A stretch of 23,943 nucleotides of DNA from a virus: positions 1 through 23,943 of the IMG/VR virus record IMGVR_UViG_3300023284_000224. One strand, 5' to 3'. Made by a program: the position numbers and the translations under genes. Of this stretch, positions 15,803-21,784 are shown one piece after another. Every line of letters starts with the position of its first letter. Position 1 is the stretch's first letter. A model generated the notes under the pieces. That model searched no databases, had not been told where the DNA came from, and saw only the letters and a program-made list of their open reading frames with translations.

Positions 15803-16261
15803 ATGAGATTTTCGAAAAACTTTACATTAGATGAATTTCTGGTCAGCCAAACGGCTGAACGGAATGGAATCGACATGGAGCCACCACAAGAGATCATCGA
15901 TAATCTGCAACGCCTGGTCACTGGCTGTCTGCAGCCGTTACGTGATGATATTCTCTCGCCTATCTTCATCTCTTCTGGTTGGCGACCGCTAGAGCTGAAT
16001 ACCCTGATCGGCGGATCTGACAGCTCAGAGCATGTCAATGGCAATGCAGTGGATTTCATCGTCGTCAGGCAGCGGCCATTCGATACTTGTGAATTGATAG
16101 TGGCGATGGGTTTGCCCTTTGATCAGGTAATCCATGAGTTTGGCCGATGGGTTCACATGGGCGTCCGTGATATTCTGCGCGGCCAGCAACTCACGGCTTA
16201 CAAGAAAGACGGTAAGACACGTTACGTTAACGGCATAATTAAGATGGAGGATCTGACATGA
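15803..16261 (+). CDS. Endolysin, M15A-type zinc peptidase
   Basis: The 152-residue protein matches the peptidase M15A/D,D-carboxypeptidase-like family. It has an N-terminal F-T-L-D-E-F-L-V-S-Q-T-A, then S-S-G-W-R-P-L-E-L-N at 57-66. The zinc site is S-S-E-H-V-N-G-N-A-V-D-F (H77, D84), with H118 in W-V-H-M-G. The length is usual for phage versions. It should cut peptide cross-links of peptidoglycan at lysis. There is no signal peptide, so it needs the holin to reach the wall. The start is one base past the tailspike stop, and its own stop overlaps the holin start (ATGA). Confidence 0.88.
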   Translation: MRFSKNFTLDEFLVSQTAERNGIDMEPPQEIIDNLQRLVTGCLQPLRDDILSPIFISSGWRPLELNTLIGGSDSSEHVNGNAVDFIVVRQRPFDTCELIVAMGLPFDQVIHEFGRWVHMGVRDILRGQQLTAYKKDGKTRYVNGIIKMEDLT

Positions 16262-16527
16262 AAGAGTATATTCCCACTCTCGTTGCGCTATTGGCTGGTG
16301 TTGTTGTGCATATTGCTAAAAAAGCGATGACAGCTCGACAGGCTAATGAAAACTTCAGTCTGAAGGATTACTTGCTTGGTCATCCGTATCAAACCTTTCT
16401 CACCTTTGCATCTGCTGGTGGTGTGTATCTGGGATTACTCAGCGGTGATGCACTTACTCTATCATCGGCCTTCCTCGGTGGTGTGGCCGCAAACTCATTA
16501 GGTGATGTGGCGTCCGGTAATAGATGA
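16258..16527 (+). CDS. Holin-like membrane protein, 89 aa
   Basis: A small protein with hydrophobic stretches at about residues 5-19, 45-62 and 66-83, separated by a charged stretch (K-K-A-M-T-A-R-Q-A-N-E-N). This is the layout of a class II/III-like holin. It follows the endolysin with an ATGA overlap and precedes the spanin-like gene with an ATGA overlap. Holins open the inner membrane at a set time so the endolysin can act. Family membership cannot be confirmed by eye; topology and place are the evidence. Confidence 0.75.
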   Translation: MKEYIPTLVALLAGVVVHIAKKAMTARQANENFSLKDYLLGHPYQTFLTFASAGGVYLGLLSGDALTLSSAFLGGVAANSLGDVASGNR

Positions 16528-16856
16528 TGAAGTGGCTCAAGTCACTGAGTTGGGTTGCAATCGCTGGAGCAATAGGCACCGCAATTATGATGATTTTAAA
16601 TGCCCGCCGTGCTGGTGCAATGGAAGCAACAGTCGCGCATCACGAGGATCACATCAAAGAGCTTCAGCAAGGATCAGCAGTAGATATCCAGGAAGCTAAG
16701 AAGTTGCAATCCAATATTACTGCCAAGAAGATCAAGGCACGAACAGTCAGAAAGAAGTCCGAGGCAAGTATGGAGAGGTTAGGTCAAGATGAAACAATGG
16801 CTGATATTGCAAAAAGATTTAACGGAAAACGGGTAAGGCGTAGGTCAAGTTCGTGA
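16524..16856 (+). CDS. Inner-membrane spanin-like protein (Rz-like topology)
   Basis: This 110-residue product has one N-terminal membrane segment (residues 8-25, with W-V-A-I-A-G-A-I-G). A charged coiled-coil (40-85) and a basic C-terminus (K-R-V-R-R-R-S-S-S) follow. This is the architecture of i-spanins, which link the inner membrane to an outer-membrane lipoprotein partner at the last step of lysis. It comes right after the holin. The last residues lie over the 3' end of the antisense HNH gene (12-base overlap). This suggests the endonuclease gene was inserted exactly at the end of this gene without breaking it. The identity as spanin is inferred from topology. Confidence 0.6.
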   Translation: MMKWLKSLSWVAIAGAIGTAIMMILNARRAGAMEATVAHHEDHIKELQQGSAVDIQEAKKLQSNITAKKIKARTVRKKSEASMERLGQDETMADIAKRFNGKRVRRRSSS

Positions 16857-17261
16857 GTTTCGTCTGTTTGCTTGTTGTTGCTTACGTGTTGCCCAGCGGC
16901 AATTTTCAGGTGAGTAATCACTGTCATTATCAATTCTGTCGATTGTGTGTTTTTTAGTAGGCGGGTAACCCATATCTTTGAAGAAGTGTTCAAAACTATG
17001 AACCCAACGATCACAAACTTTTATGCCTCTATCTCCGTAATATTTTCGGTATTGATAATGGTTACTGTAGCAGCGCTGTTTTATATTTATCCATGTTGTA
17101 TAAATTCTAGTTCTGCTCATACCGTGAGTTGTACTATTTAGTCGGCTAATGGAGTAATTGAGTTTATGAACATTTCCATGCCTCTTTTTTCGCCAGTAAT
17201 GCATACTACAAAGGCGTTTTGCTTTGGTTGGTTTCGAGCAGTTTTTTATAGAACATTTCAT
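16845..17261 (-). CDS. HNH-type homing endonuclease-like protein
   Basis: This is the only leftward gene in the late region. The 138-residue protein has an N-terminal C3/C8/C18/H21 finger-like unit (C-x4-C-x9-C-S-M-H-Y-W-R). The centre is aromatic ([13 protein letters not shown]), followed by an HNH-like block H105-T-I-D-R-I-D-N-D...[10 protein letters not shown]. These are features of phage free-standing HNH endonucleases that spread by cutting DNA lacking them. There is no Shine-Dalgarno sequence before its ATG; an extended -10 sequence lies just upstream. The region is AT-rich compared with the lysis genes, consistent with acquisition. The nuclease activity is inferred from the motif. Confidence 0.83.
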   Translation of the reverse strand: MKCSIKNCSKPTKAKRLCSMHYWRKKRHGNVHKLNYSISRLNSTTHGMSRTRIYTTWINIKQRCYSNHYQYRKYYGDRGIKVCDRWVHSFEHFFKDMGYPPTKKHTIDRIDNDSDYSPENCRWATRKQQQANRRNSRT

Positions 17262-17654
17262 GCAATCATTATAACACTAATAATAAACGGATGCGCAGCA
17301 GACCCCATACAGCTTCCTGATTTCGAGGAAGCCGCAAGATCCGATGAGCAGGTAACAGATCCTGTTGCTCTCATAGAACTGTGCGAAATACCTTGGAACA
17401 GTGCAGATTGCTGGCAGCGTCTTGATGTATTTGAAGACATTGCAATCGGCAATACAGAGACCGCCCAACTCAATGCCGATATCGCACGTGACAGCGATCT
17501 AGCGTACGATTTCATCCTAAGCGGTGCCAAAAGACAGCAGCAGATTGCTCAGATACGTGAGGACATGCTACAGGCTGAGCGTAAGGATCACTTCTTGGAT
17601 AATCTGTGGCATCGAGGCGTGATCGTTCTGATTGGTTTGGGGGCAGCACTATGA
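17166..17654 (+). CDS. Lipoprotein/spanin-like lysis protein
   Basis: The 162-residue frame starts at an ATG with GGAG about 11 bases upstream; ATGs at 17178 and 17199 are alternatives. A hydrophobic [11 protein letters not shown] stretch ends at Cys43, a plausible lipobox. A Pro/Asp-rich linker (P-D-F-E-E-A), an alpha-helical region (90-145) and a short C-terminal hydrophobic end ([12 protein letters not shown]) follow. An N-terminal lipid anchor with a C-terminal membrane segment is the plan of unimolecular spanins; it may instead be the partner of the protein at 16524. The first 32 codons lie opposite the HNH gene, so the original start may have been replaced. Confidence 0.55.
   Translation: MNISMPLFSPVMHTTKAFCFGWFRAVFYRTFHAIIITLIINGCAADPIQLPDFEEAARSDEQVTDPVALIELCEIPWNSADCWQRLDVFEDIAIGNTETAQLNADIARDSDLAYDFILSGAKRQQQIAQIREDMLQAERKDHFLDNLWHRGVIVLIGLGAAL
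17268..17276 (-). promoter_or_regulatory. Candidate extended -10 promoter for HNH gene
   Basis: Read leftward the sequence is TGTTATAAT, a perfect TATAAT with the TGn extension. Transcription would begin about seven bases on, at or next to the ATG at 17261, giving a leaderless mRNA. No good -35 box is seen at 17 bases. No ribosome binding site is present, which agrees with a leaderless start. Confidence 0.45.
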
Positions 17655-18301
17655 ACAGATACAACCCACCACGAGTACATCTGATCTGGCTGATTGTTGC
17701 CGCGATTCTGATGGTAGCGATTGTCTTTAAGGCGGCTGATGCCAGTGACCACTACTACAGAGATGATGACAATATCGAGGTCTCTACTGATGTCGTCACA
17801 GGCGACAACATCAACACTGGCAGCACTCACCGATCATTGGCCTTAGCTAATGCTCTGGGTAATGTCGATATCAATGATTGTGTCATCAGCAAACAGATCA
17901 GCATCGCTGTTCTTTATGCCCGGCAGTCTTACGACTACAATCTGTGGTGTATGGCCGGTAAACTAGATGCCATCAGCAAGCATGATGAGGCAGCTACTCT
18001 GCGCTGTCGCATACCCGATATCAAGAAAGCATTTCCTGCCGACTGTGAGCATTCCATGCGCTTTGAGCCGGAGATTGTAGAACCACCAGACCTCACCGAG
18101 CTGTATGCACAATCCGCACAGCATAACGATGACGAGGAAGAACGTCAGCAGGTGCGCGAGGAACAGCAGGCCGATATTGACATTCTGATGGACAAGTTTG
18201 CAGCGCTTGAGAGGCGAGCCAGTCGGTATGCTGCGGCAGAACGAGAGAAGCGTGAATATGCCAGGGCAGAACTTGAGCGACTGAAGGAGTATCGACAATG
18301 A
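17651..18301 (+). CDS. Membrane-anchored coiled-coil protein, lysis region
   Basis: The start is the ATG at 17651, overlapping the previous stop (ATGA). The 216-residue protein has one N-terminal hydrophobic segment (residues 9-27), either signal peptide or anchor. A central domain follows with V-D-I-N-D-C-V-I-S, L-Y-A-R-Q-S-Y, W-C-M-A-G-K and A-A-T-L-R-C-R-I-P. A long charged coiled coil (155-216, E/R/Q-rich) ends the protein. I recall similar proteins in the lysis regions of other podoviruses, with the Cys residues kept, but know no assigned role. It probably works in the envelope with its neighbours. The stop overlaps the next start (ATGA). Confidence 0.62.
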   Translation: MNRYNPPRVHLIWLIVAAILMVAIVFKAADASDHYYRDDDNIEVSTDVVTGDNINTGSTHRSLALANALGNVDINDCVISKQISIAVLYARQSYDYNLWCMAGKLDAISKHDEAATLRCRIPDIKKAFPADCEHSMRFEPEIVEPPDLTELYAQSAQHNDDEEERQQVREEQQADIDILMDKFAALERRASRYAAAEREKREYARAELERLKEYRQ

Positions 18302-18558
18302 CACTTGCAGAGGCAGGCAAGAAAGCTGGAGAACTCACAGCCATAACGGTGGTGTTAGCTGTCATTGGCAGTCTGTGGATTGATCGAGAAGTCGAGCGAC
18401 GTATGGATGAACTGGCTACTGATCCTGCTGATATTCCTGAGATCGTGGCGCTGACCACTCAGATGACAAATGTCGAGGCTGCAATTGTGCGTGTTGAGGG
18501 CAAGGTTGATGCTTTCAGTCAGTCCTTCATTTCTTACCTCGAAAGACAGTCTCAATGA
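18298..18558 (+). CDS. Small membrane/coiled-coil protein, 86 aa
   Basis: This is the last gene of the rightward operon. One membrane segment (residues 12-28, A-I-T-V-V-L-A-V-I-G-S-L-W-I) is followed by a helical tail with V-A-L-T-T-Q-M-T-N-V-E-A-A-I-V-R-V-E-G-K-V heptads. It starts in an ATGA overlap. The layout is again spanin- or antiholin-like, but nothing proves either. Its stop is only three bases from the stop of the first leftward gene, and no terminator separates them. Confidence 0.62.
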   Translation: MTLAEAGKKAGELTAITVVLAVIGSLWIDREVERRMDELATDPADIPEIVALTTQMTNVEAAIVRVEGKVDAFSQSFISYLERQSQ

Positions 18559-18561
18559 TGT

Positions 18562-18972
18562 TCAAGTCTGTGGTTCTTCCCATTTGTCCTGGCAATCTGG
18601 ACATTCAATTTCCCGACCATACTGAATGGCATTCGGGTGCTTACAGGGTTCGTGTTCTTCCGAGACAGCGGCCTTGATCTCATCTCTGGTGAATCTCTCA
18701 GACTCGCAAGCGGCTGGCTGAACCTGTCGGGTGGAATCAGAGTCAATTCCCATTGCTTTTCTCATCTTGCTACAATAATTACAGCGATGTTGTGTCGCTG
18801 AATCCCACGGAAGACGGTATCCAATACAATCTCTGCCGCTACAGACATGAGTGCTCATTGAGACCAGATCATAAACGGCCTGGAGGCGTGAGTTCTCAGC
18901 AGTCAAAGTCGATACAAGTTCTCGCAAGTGATCTATTTCAGACAAGCAAGCATCAGTGCTTGGACGTTTCAT
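18562..18972 (-). CDS. Multi-Cys zinc-ribbon-type early protein, 136 aa
   Basis: I start at the ATG at 18972, which overlaps the stop of the upstream gene (ATGA), rather than at an upstream ATG. A short Leu-rich coiled coil (residues 10-35) is followed by C-S-G-R-D-C...C-N-Y-C and, at the end, C-K-H-P-N...C-P-D-C: two candidate zinc-binding units. The last one resembles the N-terminus of the product at 20117. The protein is soluble and probably made early. It may bind nucleic acid or a host protein; no enzyme motif is visible. It is the promoter-distal gene of the leftward operon. Confidence 0.65.
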   Translation of the reverse strand: MKRPSTDACLSEIDHLRELVSTLTAENSRLQAVYDLVSMSTHVCSGRDCIGYRLPWDSATQHRCNYCSKMRKAMGIDSDSTRQVQPAACESERFTRDEIKAAVSEEHEPCKHPNAIQYGREIECPDCQDKWEEPQT

Positions 18973-19199
18973 TCTTGATTGCCTGAGACAGCGGCATTCT
19001 TTTTGGCGCACCATTCGCATTGTTGCAATTCCGCATTAGTAGATGACATCTTGATCATGTAGGCCCCGGAACCATCACAGTTGGGACATTGGGCAGCATT
19101 GAGTAAGCCAATTAAAACTCTGACTTCACAAGACAGTCTCTTATTTTCCCGTGTTAGCCGAATAATCTCATCAGTCCTAGCCATCTGGATATCATTCAT
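18969..19199 (-). CDS. Small DnaJ-type Cys-pair protein, 76 aa
   Basis: The protein has a basic helical/coiled-coil N-terminus (I-I-R-L-T-R-E-N-K-R-L), then C-P-N-C-D-G-S-G-A-Y, a C-x-x-C-x-G-x-G unit like that of DnaJ zinc centres, and a second pair C-E-W-C. Together they would make one four-Cys zinc site. A GAGAGA-type ribosome binding site lies about ten bases upstream. Its stop overlaps the next start. I recall similar small phage proteins but not a function. It follows the 28-codon membrane peptide gene after 12 bases. Confidence 0.65.
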   Translation of the reverse strand: MNDIQMARTDEIIRLTRENKRLSCEVRVLIGLLNAAQCPNCDGSGAYMIKMSSTNAELQQCEWCAKKNAAVSGNQE

Positions 19200-19211
19200 T
19201 TTTTATTCTCT

Positions 19212-19298
19212 CTAAGTCAAAATCACCGCAGCAATAACTATGGCCCAAGCAATCGCCCACAAGCCACGGCTGATGAAAAGCGCAGCCTTGTCGCTCAT
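19212..19298 (-). CDS. 28-residue membrane micropeptide
   Basis: This small gene reads MSDKAALFISRGLWAIAWAI then eight more hydrophobic residues and a stop. Residues 5-27 form one membrane helix with two Trp; the N-terminus is charged. Evidence that it is real: its ATG overlaps the upstream stop (ATGA), as in nearly all genes of this operon, and the next gene follows 12 bases after its stop. A perfect 8-bp-stem hairpin ends right at the base before its ATG. It may act on the inner membrane or on a host membrane protein. No experimental function is known to me. Confidence 0.6.
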   Translation of the reverse strand: MSDKAALFISRGLWAIAWAIVIAAVILT

Positions 19299-19597
19299 TT
19301 CTGACCTTGTCTGGTCAGAAGCAGCTTGATCCAATGATTATGTTCGGCATCCACACATTTGATCCAGTCCTGATGCGTCAAACCTGAACAAACCGACTCC
19401 GGCTGCTTTTCAAGATGACAGTCTGGACATCTGCCAAGTTCTGAATGGCTTGGTGATTTAATCACCGGCTGTTTGAGCACAAGCGGTTCAACCATGCCGA
19501 GCATGAACAAAATATACAGGCTGAATCCACCGACAACTGCTCCGATGATTGCAGCAATCAGCACTTCTGTTTCGTCCCTTAGCTTTGGCATGTTCAT
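19295..19597 (-). CDS. Membrane protein with Cys-pair tail, 100 aa
   Basis: The start at 19597 overlaps the previous stop (ATGA); a second ATG two codons on is possible. One long hydrophobic stretch (residues 13-34, A-A-I-I-G-A-V-V-G-G-F-S-L-Y-I-L-F-M) is followed by a soluble tail with C-P-D-C-H-L-E-K and further Cys residues (C-S-G, K-C-V). The Cys-pair tail may bind zinc. An inner-membrane location with the tail inside or outside cannot be decided. Its stop overlaps the start of the 28-residue peptide, suggesting the two membrane proteins are made together. Confidence 0.62.
   Translation of the reverse strand: MNMPKLRDETEVLIAAIIGAVVGGFSLYILFMLGMVEPLVLKQPVIKSPSHSELGRCPDCHLEKQPESVCSGLTHQDWIKCVDAEHNHWIKLLLTRQGQK
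19299..19320 (-). promoter_or_regulatory. Hairpin abutting the micropeptide start codon
   Basis: TTCTGACC and its complement GGTCAGAA form an 8-bp stem with a six-base loop. On the leftward transcript it ends at the base before the ATG at 19298, so it would cover the ribosome-landing site. It may make translation of the micropeptide depend on ribosomes finishing the upstream gene. Confidence 0.55.
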
Positions 19598-19968
19598 GTG
19601 GTGCTGTTCCCGGCGGACTCAAGCGCCTCGGCCGCAATCTTGCCGACACCCTCAACCACATGCCGCATATTGCTGGCGCTCACTCGGCTCAATATCTTGC
19701 TGCCGAGCATTCGATCCACTTCTTTCCAGTTAGGCTCGGGAAATACTTTCAGCGGGTATGCATTTGCCCAATTGACAACTTGTTGTAGGCTATCCTCAAT
19801 GGCATAGATACGGTCCTGCGCCTGTTCCAGTGCGTCAGCAACATGACCGTAATCATCGAGTAACATTTTGTATTGAGTCCACCCGACATCATCCTGCATA
19901 TCGTCAGGACAGTTATCTACGTCGTGATAATGACAAAGTTCTGAATGTTTTTCTTTATGGTCAGTCAT
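19594..19968 (-). CDS. Hypothetical early protein, 124 aa
   Basis: The start overlaps the stop of the 51-residue gene (ATGA) and its own stop overlaps the next start (ATGA). The N-terminus has H-x-C-H-Y-H and D-N-C, a possible metal site; residues 45-65 are helical (A-D-A-L-E-Q-A-Q-D-R-I-Y-A-I-E-D). The end is helical and Ala-rich. I do not recognise a family. It is part of a chain of small, coupled early genes and is probably a host-takeover or accessory protein. Confidence 0.6.
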   Translation of the reverse strand: MTDHKEKHSELCHYHDVDNCPDDMQDDVGWTQYKMLLDDYGHVADALEQAQDRIYAIEDSLQQVVNWANAYPLKVFPEPNWKEVDRMLGSKILSRVSASNMRHVVEGVGKIAAEALESAGNSTT

Positions 19969-20120
19969 CCTGTTGTTCTCTCGATAATCACATCATCGCC
20001 CTCTCGCCAGTGGAGCCGGAAGCCACGCCAGTGATGCTGCTTCATGTAATCTCGGATCTGGTTGAGGCTCCATCCGGTGCAATCGACATAACGAATGAAG
20101 GGAATTACTTGTGCGGTCAT
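19965..20120 (-). CDS. Short basic protein, 51 aa
   Basis: A 51-codon leftward gene fills the otherwise empty stretch between its neighbours, with ATGA overlaps at both ends. The product begins M-T-A-Q-V-I-P-F-I-R-Y and has a basic, aromatic middle (K-Q-H-H-W-R-G-F-R-L-H-W-R) before an acidic patch and V-I-I-E-R. The exact fit of both ends to the neighbours is strong evidence for a real gene. The basic/aromatic middle suggests nucleic-acid or protein binding, but no function is known. Confidence 0.65.
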   Translation of the reverse strand: MTAQVIPFIRYVDCTGWSLNQIRDYMKQHHWRGFRLHWREGDDVIIERTTG

Positions 20121-20458
20121 TCTGGTTCCTGATCAGGCTGGACAGAAACCAGATTTACTAATCCACCTTCGGTTGGGTTTACTGGCCCCCATAGTGCATC
20201 GTGAGCAATTTGCAATGCAGCACGAAAATCTGAAATTCTCCGGCCTGTAGCACTATCCGTATGCTGTTCACCGATTCTCAATATATTTCGGAGCGCAGTT
20301 TCGTATTCTTTTTTAGTGCCGATGGGTTTTGCGGACCGTAATGCTCCAACTTTGTCGTCGTCTATTTGCTGTTCGCAATCTGGACACCATTCAAATTCGT
20401 TACCAAGCCTATCTCGGTCTGTATAAACATTTTCATGCTTGCATTGTTTATAAGTCAT
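20117..20458 (-). CDS. Zinc-ribbon early protein, 113 aa
   Basis: The N-terminus carries C-K-H-E-N-V-Y...W-C-P-D-C, a Cys/His set suited to one zinc ribbon. The middle (K-K-E-Y-E-T-A-L-R-N-I-L-R-I-G) and the following D-F-R-A-A-L-Q-I-A-H-D-A-L are helical. The C-terminus is hydrophobic/polar without structure hints. The start overlaps the nuclease stop (ATGA). The zinc part resembles that of the protein at 18562, suggesting a shared domain. The function is unknown. Confidence 0.65.
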   Translation of the reverse strand: MTYKQCKHENVYTDRDRLGNEFEWCPDCEQQIDDDKVGALRSAKPIGTKKEYETALRNILRIGEQHTDSATGRRISDFRAALQIAHDALWGPVNPTEGGLVNLVSVQPDQEPE

Positions 20459-21126
20459 TTTGCTCGTTTCTCTGTTTGCTGTTGAAGACGATAGAGTTTC
20501 ACCATCTGTGGAAATGCTGCAACCTGCTCGTCGAGTTCCGGGTAATAACGATGCACGAAATCTCCAGTATCCTTGGCAAAACGCACCACATGAAACCCTT
20601 TAATCTTAATCTCTGGAAAGTTTTCCTCAACAATGATTTTGTAAGCAGCAACCTGGAATAATGCAGATCCGAACACGCCTCCGGTCTTCCAGTCCAGAAT
20701 CACATGATTGCCCTGATGGTCTTTGCCTAGGGCATCCGGTGTACCGCCGCACTGCATATTCTCGGATACTAAAGGTTTCTCGGTCCAGACGATTTCCATG
20801 TCAATGCCTTCAAACCATTGAATAGCCGCTTTTTGTGCTGTCTGTGCTTTGGTGATTTCTCCGACTTCGTAATTGTCAAAGCTAACACTGGGAAATGACT
20901 CGTCATTCATGCAGTTCTGATGCAGGTATTGCTCAAACAAATCGTGGCCCAAGGTGCCAATGTTAGCGGCTTTGGTGTACCACTCGTCCTGTATGTTCTT
21001 ACCGTTCAGACCGAGCCTGTTGGCTGCATAAATGATGCCACCCTTGTCACCAAACCAGCTCAATGCGGTCGTAACGCCTGAGACACGCTTGCCGTTGGTG
21101 TTCTGATAGCCTGTTTTTGGTCGCAT
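20455..21126 (-). CDS. PD-(D/E)XK nuclease (RecB/Cas4-like)
   Basis: This 223-residue protein has the ordered motifs of the RecB-like PD-(D/E)XK group: G-T-L-G-H at 57-61, G-G-T-P-D-A-L-G with D131, I-L-D-W-K-T-G with D145 and K147, and Q158...Y162 on the following helix. The metal site would be H61, D131, D145 and K147. Such phage enzymes are exonucleases or recombination nucleases working with an ssDNA-binding/annealing protein, here probably the product of 21785. No Cys cluster for an iron-sulfur centre is visible, unlike many Cas4 proteins. It overlaps both neighbours (TGATG and ATGA). Confidence 0.85.
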   Translation of the reverse strand: MRPKTGYQNTNGKRVSGVTTALSWFGDKGGIIYAANRLGLNGKNIQDEWYTKAANIGTLGHDLFEQYLHQNCMNDESFPSVSFDNYEVGEITKAQTAQKAAIQWFEGIDMEIVWTEKPLVSENMQCGGTPDALGKDHQGNHVILDWKTGGVFGSALFQVAAYKIIVEENFPEIKIKGFHVVRFAKDTGDFVHRYYPELDEQVAAFPQMVKLYRLQQQTEKRAK

Positions 21127-21413
21127 CAGGGTTTCCCCGCAAGGCCGCAGTAGCCAGCAGGCTTACCTTTTTGCGGAACATGCACAGCAGTTGTCATCGC
21201 TGGGTCAGGTTCGGGCAAAAACTCATTATCTGTTGCTCGCCACGCCATGCACTCAGAGCCAATACATTTTGATTCGTTTGCAAAACTAAACTCATTATCT
21301 GCATCTGCTTCGGCCATACGATTACCAATTTCTTGCCAGTTATTCCCGTCAGCGATAAATACTCGCGTGAACGGACACCACTTGGTTTTGGTTTTGGCTT
21401 CTTCTTCGGTCAT
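21126..21413 (-). CDS. Cys-rich phage protein, 95 aa
   Basis: The protein has a K-T-K-W-C-P-F opening, a central C-I-G-S-E-C-M-A-W-R and a late G-Y-C-G-L-A-G-K-P, giving four Cys in fixed surroundings. I recall this pattern in a small family of phage early proteins of unknown role. Four Cys could bind zinc. It lies between a small hypothetical gene and the PD-(D/E)XK nuclease, with one-base overlaps on both sides (TAATG and TGATG). It may work with the nuclease, but that is an inference from position. Confidence 0.68.
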   Translation of the reverse strand: MTEEEAKTKTKWCPFTRVFIADGNNWQEIGNRMAEADADNEFSFANESKCIGSECMAWRATDNEFLPEPDPAMTTAVHVPQKGKPAGYCGLAGKP

Positions 21414-21646
21414 TAAGATTCCTCATCATCGCTCAAGGCTTTCGGTGTCTCAATAGTCAGCATTGGACTATTGATTCCATTTAGAGCTTCAGCTGCCGCT
21501 GTATTGGCAACAGCCAGCGCCGTTACTGCAGCACAAACCTCGCCACTTGGCGATCCGTTAAATGTGCATCCTTCGATGCGAGTGCCGGTCGATACCAGAT
21601 CGCGCAGCAAGTCGTTTTCTTTCTGTAAATCATCTTTTATTTTCAC
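21413..21646 (-). CDS. Hypothetical helical protein, 77 aa
   Basis: This starts at a GTG preceded by GGAG with seven-base spacing, and ends in a TAATG overlap with the next gene. The N-terminus is a short charged coiled coil (K-E-N-D-L-L-R-D-L); residues 38-55 are Ala/Val-rich (V-T-A-L-A-V-A-N-T-A-A-A-E-A-L) and the end is acidic. No family is recognised. It is the first gene after the structured spacer at 21647-21784, so its expression may depend on that RNA. Confidence 0.58.
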   Translation of the reverse strand: MKIKDDLQKENDLLRDLVSTGTRIEGCTFNGSPSGEVCAAVTALAVANTAAAEALNGINSPMLTIETPKALSDDEES

Positions 21647-21784
21647 TACTTATCTCCACAATAATTCAATGACCCGTTGTCGGAGTAACTCCGAGTGCGG
21701 CCAGGTGGGTCAGTCCTGTTCTTGGGCGCATCCCAGCGGAAGGTAAGGATGCTGGCTGCCGCTTTTTTGACCTGCGAGGTCAAA
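21647..21784 (-). other. Structured 138-bp intergenic spacer
   Basis: There is no gene here, but several inverted repeats: TGACCC/GGGTCA (21670-21675 with 21707-21712) enclosing a perfect 7-bp-arm hairpin TCGGAGT/ACTCCGA (21680-21694); GCATCC/GGATGC (21728-21733 with 21747-21752); and an 8-bp-arm hairpin TTTGACCT/AGGTCAAA (21766-21784) starting right after the stop of the upstream gene. No poly-T follows any of them in the leftward direction. It could be an RNA processing site, regulatory leader, small RNA or protein-binding region. Confidence 0.55.

Noticed and set aside
15481-16059. A 192-codon leftward open frame across the tailspike-endolysin junction
   Set aside because: It runs opposite clear tailspike and M15 peptidase sequence including the zinc motif; no start signal or recognisable motif.
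21766-21784. 8-bp-arm hairpin after the ssDNA-binding-like gene as a terminator
   Set aside because: In the direction of transcription it is followed by A residues, not a T tract; on the other strand the T run lies before the hairpin.
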